From assembly GCF_905220565.1 (NCBI RefSeq), contig NC_059421.1:9197501-9261500 (forward strand): 64,000 nucleotides of DNA. Direction: 5' to 3'. A program made the translations under genes and the position numbers. Below the pieces are notes generated by a model, which ran no database searches, had not been told where the DNA came from, and saw nothing but the letters and a program-made list of their open reading frames with translations. This document shows, in pieces, positions 58,450-64,000 of the stretch (position 1 is the first letter of the stretch; every line of letters begins with the position of its first letter). Origin of the DNA: Melitaea cinxia (taxonomy: Eukaryota; Arthropoda; Insecta; Lepidoptera; Nymphalidae).

Positions 58450-58725
58450 TATAGGTTTCATTGCACACCAAAATATGAACAAACAGTAGTAACTAAAAAA
58501 AAGATGTACAAAGGCAATCTTATCGCTGAAGAGCGATTTCTTCCAGATAACCTTTGGGCACAGGACACGATATAGTAGTGGCGGATAGGAAGTGTACAAT
58601 ATCCTTAAGGATGAATAAAAATAGTGTATGATAGATTCAATAATACATACGCATACACACATACAAAAATCCATACACAAATAATCAAGATAGTATAATA
58701 TACGTGTATAAATGTTTAACATTTA
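58450..58725 (-). repeat. LINE 3' tail (family J) in a family I remnant
   Basis: GGCAATCTTATCGCTGAAGA, GCGATTTCTTCCAGATAACC, TTTGGGCACAGGACACGATA. Family I sequence lies on both sides (AACTCGTCGATAATA before, TTATGTCATTGAAATAG after), so the LINE piece was inserted there. The 100-codon minus ORF is a shadow. Confidence 0.6.
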
Positions 58726-59604
58726 TTATGTCATTGAAATAGTTTTTTTTTTTCGTTTGCGAGAACACATAATCATATGACTTATATACAATAACTATGA
58801 AAATATCATATGTTTAAATGCTTCAGACTTGGTTAACGAAATTATTCGTTTTTCCAATACGAGTCTTAATATTTTTTTATCAGTACAGTTCTAAGAAGTG
58901 GAAGACGTTGAAAATTCTACCAATCGAATTTCCGCAGACACTTTAAATATTTAATTTCCATATTAACTCCAATCAAAAGTACAGTCGCTATTAATCTGAT
59001 CAAAGCACTTAGAGATTAGGCCACTTACCATCCGGAGTGGATTGAGCGCTGTGGGCATTAAAACTTACCATAGAGTGAGACAGCAATTCACATTTATTTC
59101 ATGTTGGAAAGAGACAGAGATAGACCTAAAAAGTACATTCACGAATAATCTGATTGAAGCACTTGACGATTAGATCTAGCACTTACAATCGGACGCGATT
59201 GTACACGCGTTTAAATGTTAGAGAGAGATAGAATATGGATAGAGTAGTCTGTAAGAAAGAGATAAAGATGTCTAAAAAGTAGTTTAATCGGCTTGGAGGC
59301 AATGATTTGGATTCGGGAGATTTTAGTGTCTGACTGTATTTTAGGTTTCGAAATTTTTTGAATGTTCTCGAATGTTCTAGATAATCAAATTGGAGTGACG
59401 TCATCACTACACGTCAAAGTTGCAGTGTCGACTTGTATGGATTTGTAAGTTGTTGCTACAGTTTGTTACAGAAAATAGTTGATTTTAGGAGCCAGAAAAT
59501 ATTTAAATGTGAACTAACTTGTGAACAAATCATTTGATATCTTAAAGTTACGAACTAAACATATATATTTATAAATATTTTTACTAAACTACCTACCATT
59601 AACC

Positions 59605-59748
59605 TAAACTACGACCGTTATTCATAGTAGGGAATATCTTCGCCAACCCGCATTGGAGCAGTGTGGTGGTGGATTAAGCTCTGATCCTGCTCATACTCGG
59701 GAAAAGAGGCCTGTAGTGGGATATTACAGGCTGAAGCGTAGGTGAGAT
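59605..59748 (+). repeat. SINE family A 3' half
   Basis: GACCGTTATTCATAGTAGGG, AACCCGCATTGGAGCAGTGT, AGCTCTGATCCTGCTC and AGTGGGATATTACAGGCTGA, with a GGT duplication in GTGGTGGTGG. Confidence 0.8.
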
Positions 59749-60234
59749 TATGACCAATTATTAAAGATATCATTAATAATTTTTGAGGTAAATTATTAAA
59801 GAAAATAGAGAATAATAGTACATACATAACGTTTAGTGTTTGAATAAATAAATAAATAAATTAATTAATTAATTAATAACTATTAGTAATAATTTAAATA
59901 GTTATCAAACACACCTGTTGCACTTAATGGAATTATTGACATAAATACAAAAAACAATTGTTTTTATAAAACAATAATCGTTTGTTTCCACTTGAATTGA
60001 ACAACGAAAAAAAAAAAAAAAACTCCCTCGATGATTAAAAAAAAAATACGACATAAAAAGGGGATTTTAAATGGGAGAGTCGGAACAATTAGCGTTGAAC
60101 CAAATGTCGCTTCGCCGGGCTATTGTCGTCCAAGTGAAAAGAACTTAGCGGGGATTCACTGTGGAAGGCGCGAGATTTATACGGTATTATATTTAATAAT
60201 ATTTTTAATTTTTTTATTATAAATAACCACAATA

Positions 60235-60325
60235 AATTATTGGACCGATTTTAAAAATTCTTTCACAAGTATAATGCTAGTCACTTAGTGACATAGGCTT
60301 AATCTTGTAGGCAATGCCGAGGACT
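60235..60325 (+). mobile_element. Helitron-like fragment
   Basis: ATTATTGGACCGATTTTAAA, AATTCTTTCACAAGTATAAT, as at 48,420. Confidence 0.4.
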
Positions 60326-60942
60326 GTAAGTTAGTAGTGAATACGTAGACACAGTTCTAGTATTTGAGTCTTGTTACGCAAAATTTTAATGCTTACTAAA
60401 TTGTTTTGTATATTACCATAAAAATATTATTAAAAAAAATAGCATCTATTTACTCAACGACTTTACGCGTACTACGGCATCTGCGATATGATAATTTTAA
60501 AATATCTTACTTTGTCCTATAATTTATGGAATCTTTTCATGTCTATGTCAATCACCGAGACGGCCATATGTCATTCAGTGGATATCACTGTAACAAGCTT
60601 TTTATAACAGTTTTGGGGGACAAATTGTAAAGCATCAAAAAATACGCACTATGTTATGAATTACACCATACAACAAATCACAAAGACCGTTTACCCTGAC
60701 ATGTATTTAAATCCATTTTAACACCTTAATTGCCTCGTATTACGGTTCAAAATCAACTGGCCGATGTATTTTTTTTCTGACATTTCAAATGCAATTACTA
60801 TTAGTCCGAAGACTGAAAAGTCCGAAGACTCATTGTTTGCTTTACTTTGATCAAATTTAATTTAATTTTCTTAAAACTAAATTTACTTCAGTATAAAATA
60901 CTTCAGAATAAAATACGTAGCATACGTATTTGTGTAGATAAC

Positions 60943-61240
60943 ACAGTTCCGCTACCACCTTGGAACTTAAAAAGCCGACCGATGGCGGAATAACCATCCA
61001 ACTCATCATCATCATCATTACAGCCTTTACAGTCCACTACTGGACATAGGCCTCCATAAGTTTACGCCAAAAATAGCGTGAACTCATGTGTTTTGCCCAT
61101 CTAACTGCTGGCTTTGAAACACACAGACCGAAGACGGGCAGCAGCGTCTTTTTCAGCGCCATTTTTGGCGCGAACTTTTGAAAGCCTTTGTCCAGCAGTG
61201 GACGTATTAGGCTGAAGTGATGATGATGATGATAAAATAC
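60943..61240 (+). repeat. Retroposon family C interrupted by another C piece
   Basis: Outer copy (forward): ACAGTTCCGCTACCACCTTG, GATGGCGGAATAACCATCC, then after a gap GCTGGCTTTGAAACACACAG, GGGCAGCAGCGTCTTT and TCCAGCAGTGGACGTATTAG with TGATGATGATGATGA. Inner piece, reversed, 61,003-61,102: CATCATCATCATTACAGCC to GTTTTGCCC. ATCCAACT and ATCTAACT bound the inner piece and look like an 8-bp duplication with one change. Confidence 0.75.
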
Positions 61241-61430
61241 TTATCGTTTATACTTCAAAGATGACATGCAAGTGTTCCGCCTGGTGGTAGGCAGATACCG
61301 TAGCCTATAGACGCCTGCGACACCAGAAGCATCGAAGCGCGTTATCGACTCTAACCCTGACCCTCCCCAGAAGCTTTCTACCTTACTCAGAATAGGAACA
61401 CAACATTACTTCAGAGCTATGTTATTATGT
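61240..61430 (-). repeat. Retroposon family B, diverged
   Basis: GGTGGTAGGCAGATACCGTA, GCCTATAGACGCCTGCGACA, GAAGCGCGTTATCGACTCTA and CTTACTCAGAATAGGAACAC. Confidence 0.7.
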
Positions 61431-61587
61431 TGGCTGGGGTGGAGCTAGGAAAGGGTAAAAAACACACGAATGCCGAACATACCTTGTAATTCTATGATTT
61501 TTAAATTCATTTATGATCATAATTTAAGAAGGATCAAACTTAATTTTAATTCGACATATCTAGCAAGATCTCAAATTTATTAATTAC

Positions 61588-61770
61588 TAGCTTTGAACCG
61601 CGGTTTTATTCGCATTTCTTTAAATAAAAAATATTCAATAGTCTTTCTCGGTGAATGAGCTATCTAACACGAAAGAATATTTTAATTATGAAGATTGCTG
61701 AGATTAGCGCATTTAAATAAACAAACGAATAAAGAGACTTTTCATTTTTATAATATTAGTATAAATAGCA
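61588..61770 (-). mobile_element. Helitron-like element, family F
   Basis: TACTAGCTTTGAACCGCGGT, GAATGAGCTATCTAACACGA and TTTTATAATATTAGTATAAA; reversed it starts TTATACTAATATTATAAAA and ends CTAG|TA. Confidence 0.65.
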
Positions 61771-62208
61771 GTAGACTGGCTATAAAAATCACACTACAAC
61801 TAACAAAACAAGATTATTTCGTATAACACATACAGTAAACATTATAAGTCAAATTTGTTTAAAAAGGTTAATAATATAAATATTTTCGAATTAACATTTC
61901 AATAAACAGAAACCACAGGCGATAATACATCATAATATAAACTAAACAATATTAATATTCAAACGAAACCAGAATAGAACTCTAGTTAAATAATATAATC
62001 ACTTAATCAACAAGGAAATTAATATGTAATGTACACGGGAATTGTATACGGAAGACTGACTTTGCAAAGCCTAATGCCGTATGCATCAGCTCGACTTAGA
62101 TTATCTTAATTACAGCAGAGAGTTTAAAAATTCAATTTAAAAGTTCCACTTAAAAAAATATAATTTGATGCTGTTCCACTAGCTATGAAATTCGGGATTT
62201 TATTATTA

Positions 62209-62390
62209 ACTAGCCTTTACTCGCAGCTTTGTTCGTATTGATTTTTTTTAAATAAAAATTATCCTTTGTTACGTCTAATATCTGCAAGAATATGTGTAGA
62301 AAGTTTCATGATAATCGGTTAAGTAGTTTTCTCATGCAAGCGTAACAAATAAACGTATATGCATATTTATAATATTATAGGTTGTTACCG
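62209..62390 (-). mobile_element. Helitron-like element, ACTAG edge
   Basis: AACTAGCCTTTACTCGCAGC, ATGATAATCGGTTAAGTAGT and ATTTATAATATTATAGG. Confidence 0.55.
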
Positions 62391-63039
62391 TAATAATCGT
62401 AGTGGAATTTTTTGGATTGAATGTATTGATTAGAATAGGCTGTAAAGTTTCCCACAGCTGGGCAAAGATAAGAAAGATATTTAAGCTGTCTATCACGTTG
62501 TTCAACTGGGGATTGAGACGATTATATAGGTATATTGTAGTTATATGCTCTAAAGAAAATTGATTAGCGTGTCATAGTTTGACAAACAAGATACAAAATT
62601 TGTTTGACAGCGCAATTTCTGACATGTATAATGTTGTAAAGTATATGTATATGTATATCCTTTACCGGCAAGATGAGTTTCAGAGTCTGAGTGGAAAATA
62701 AGCGACGCCCTACCGGATATGAAAATGTGATCACTTAATATACTGTAGAGGTATATCGGTAGGCTTTGTCTGATTCCTTTGTATTCTATAACACAATTTG
62801 ATAAGCTTTTAGTAATTTTAGATTTAATAATTTGTTTCCTAAATTATTATGCATCTTTTGGACTTCTTACCACAACTGGAATCTCGTACTTACCTAGAAA
62901 CAAAAAAAAAAAAAAAAAGATTATAAGTAAAACATACTTTTAATAACATCAAAATGTATAGTTAGAAGTGCCATTTATTTGTATTTTTATTTGAAGGTTT
63001 TTTTTGCATTAATTGTAATATATAAAAGTTATTATATAT

Positions 63040-63120
63040 CTTCTTCTTAAAGTGCCATCTTCTCACGGAGTTTGGCGATCATTTTGGCAACTTGTATCCT
63101 TGATACCGCAGCCCTGAATA
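63040..63120 (+). repeat. LINE-derived fragment
   Basis: CTTCTTCTTAAAGTGCCATC, TTCTCACGGAGTTTGGCGAT and ATACCGCAGCCCTGAATA. I recognise the sequence type from lepidopteran LINE 3' ends but cannot place it in a family. Confidence 0.4.
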
Positions 63121-63329
63121 ACGAACGGGTGCTTTTCCCAATCATATATAAAAATTAAATTATCTAAAGATAGTCTTTGAGTTAACTCCGCTTAACTCCT
63201 TACAACGAACTATTACTATTACTCTTTTCTCATACATTTTTTTTCTAGCTAAAGAAAATAGCTAAAATCAGTTGAAATCAGAATTCAACCCATTATATTT
63301 TAGTTACGAATTATGTGTTCGTTCTCTTA

Positions 63330-63382
63330 TATGGGGAAAGAGGCCTATGCCCAGCAGTGGGATACAGACTAAAGCGTGGAAT
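63330..63382 (+). repeat. SINE family A tail
   Basis: ATATGGGGAAAGAGGCCTAT, GCCCAGCAGTGGGATACAGA. Confidence 0.7.
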
Positions 63383-63459
63383 TGTATGTTTCGTACTATT
63401 AGATCACTTTTTTTTGTTGTCGTAATTTCACCTTTTACTTTTTATTTACAAGTAACTTC

Positions 63460-63698
63460 AACTGATGTAGGGCACAGCAGGAATTTCCTGCTCAAAATAT
63501 GGAGCAGCCCGACTGGGGTAGTACCTCGACCTTACAGAAAATAACAGCTAAATAGTACTGCTTTCAAGCAGTATTGTGTTCCTGTTGGTGAGTAAGGTGA
63601 CAACGCAACGCGCTTGCGATGCTTCTGGTGTTGCAGGCGTCTATAAGCTACGGTAATCTCTTACCATCAGGTGAGCCGTACGCTTGTTTGCCGAACTA

Positions 63699-63701
<3 letters not shown>
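63460..63701 (+). repeat. Retroposon family B, near full length
   Basis: TAGGGCACAGCAGGAATTTC, GGAGCAGCCCGACTGGGGTA, GTACCTCGACCTTACAGAAA, GTTCCTGTTGGTGAGTAAGG and CAGGTGAGCCGTACGCTTGT, ending GCCGAACTAGTGA. About 35 bp of the CTCCTGGGG part is deleted. A (TA)n run follows at the tail. Confidence 0.85.

Positions 63702-63738
<37 letters not shown>
63702..63738. repeat. (TA)n microsatellite at a retroposon tail
   Basis: About 18 TA units directly after the family B copy, consistent with expansion from its A/T-rich tail. Confidence 0.9.
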
Positions 63739-63742
<4 letters not shown>

Positions 63743-64000
63743 GTCAATTATTTTTCATCTAAAAATCCTGTGTGTTAAATTATATCCCAGTTTAAATAAT
63801 AGATGACGGCTTCTCTATTCTTAGTAGAAGTCTAGAAACGAGTAGTCTTTAAGATTTTCAAAATTATTACAGTTTCTGTTTCAAATACACTGTATGTAAT
63901 AGATTAATGTATGTTTGGAAATGGCATTAACAAAATAGTTTCAAAAAGGGTAGAAACAGAAAGATATAATATGTGAGTTTGTTTATTGTAGCATAACTTG

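Larger units (their letters stand above)
39060..64000 (-). other. Sequence upstream of exon a, intron or 5' flank
   Basis: The acceptor of exon a shows that intron sequence begins here. No upstream Ig exon or signal-peptide exon could be identified, so the intron may cover much or all of this stretch. It is rich in nested transposable-element fragments. Unassigned stretches include 40,060-40,370, 41,190-41,500, 43,600-44,200, 45,010-45,650, 45,850-47,030, 47,580-47,950, 49,050-49,790, 51,010-51,840, 57,300-58,370, 58,770-59,600, 60,330-60,930 and 62,500-63,030. Confidence 0.55.

Noticed and set aside
1..64000. CRISPR arrays, operons, bacterial-type promoters or terminators
   Set aside because: The window is eukaryotic. 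The tandem repeats are microsatellites or Helitron units, without the repeat-spacer pattern.

Overview
The window looks like AT-rich nuclear DNA from a lepidopteran, most likely a butterfly. It lacks compact genes, and long intron-like stretches are packed with short interspersed repeats of types familiar from butterfly and moth genomes: tRNA-headed SINEs, non-tRNA retroposons, short non-autonomous Helitrons ending CTAG|T, MITEs and LINE 3' ends. Family letters (A to M) are local labels for this window, not database names.

The main result is one protein-coding gene on the minus strand. Three short exons at 39059-38901, 20848-20785 and 13170-13055 have good splice sites and compatible phases (1, 2, 1). 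Joined, they encode one complete immunoglobulin domain of 113 codons. It has the B-strand Cys and the core Trp in exon a, a linker in exon b, and a D-Y-A-D-F-T-C F-strand in exon c. The sequence resembles the second Ig domain of Kirrel/nephrin and CADM/nectin-type adhesion receptors. The introns between the exons are 18,052 and 7,614 bp. I found no convincing further exon, so both the 5' part (signal peptide, first Ig) and the 3' part (later Ig domains, membrane segment) probably lie outside the window, or upstream in sequence I could not resolve.

Layout. 1-13054: intron downstream of exon c, with SINE, Helitron and LINE-tail copies. 13171-20784: second intron, with a tRNA-like palindromic repeat (14.2 kb), a LINE ORF tail with a C2H2 finger (18.0 kb) and a full-length tRNA-SINE (20.06-20.4 kb). 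20849-38900: large intron holding a Helitron-like tandem array (30.2-31.9 kb) and a 1.58-kb foldback element with 675-bp arms (32.4-34.0 kb). 39060-64000: sequence upstream of exon a, with a LINE ORF tail (48.7-49.0 kb), an unassigned coding remnant (49.8-50.0 kb), a clean hAT-type MITE with an 8-bp duplication (56.95-57.13 kb) and several nested insertions.

Most open reading frames of 60-119 codons here fall inside repeats or AT-rich noise and are not listed as genes. Identities rest on reading the sequence and on remembered family motifs. No alignment or database search was run, and repeat boundaries are approximate unless a target-site duplication is stated.
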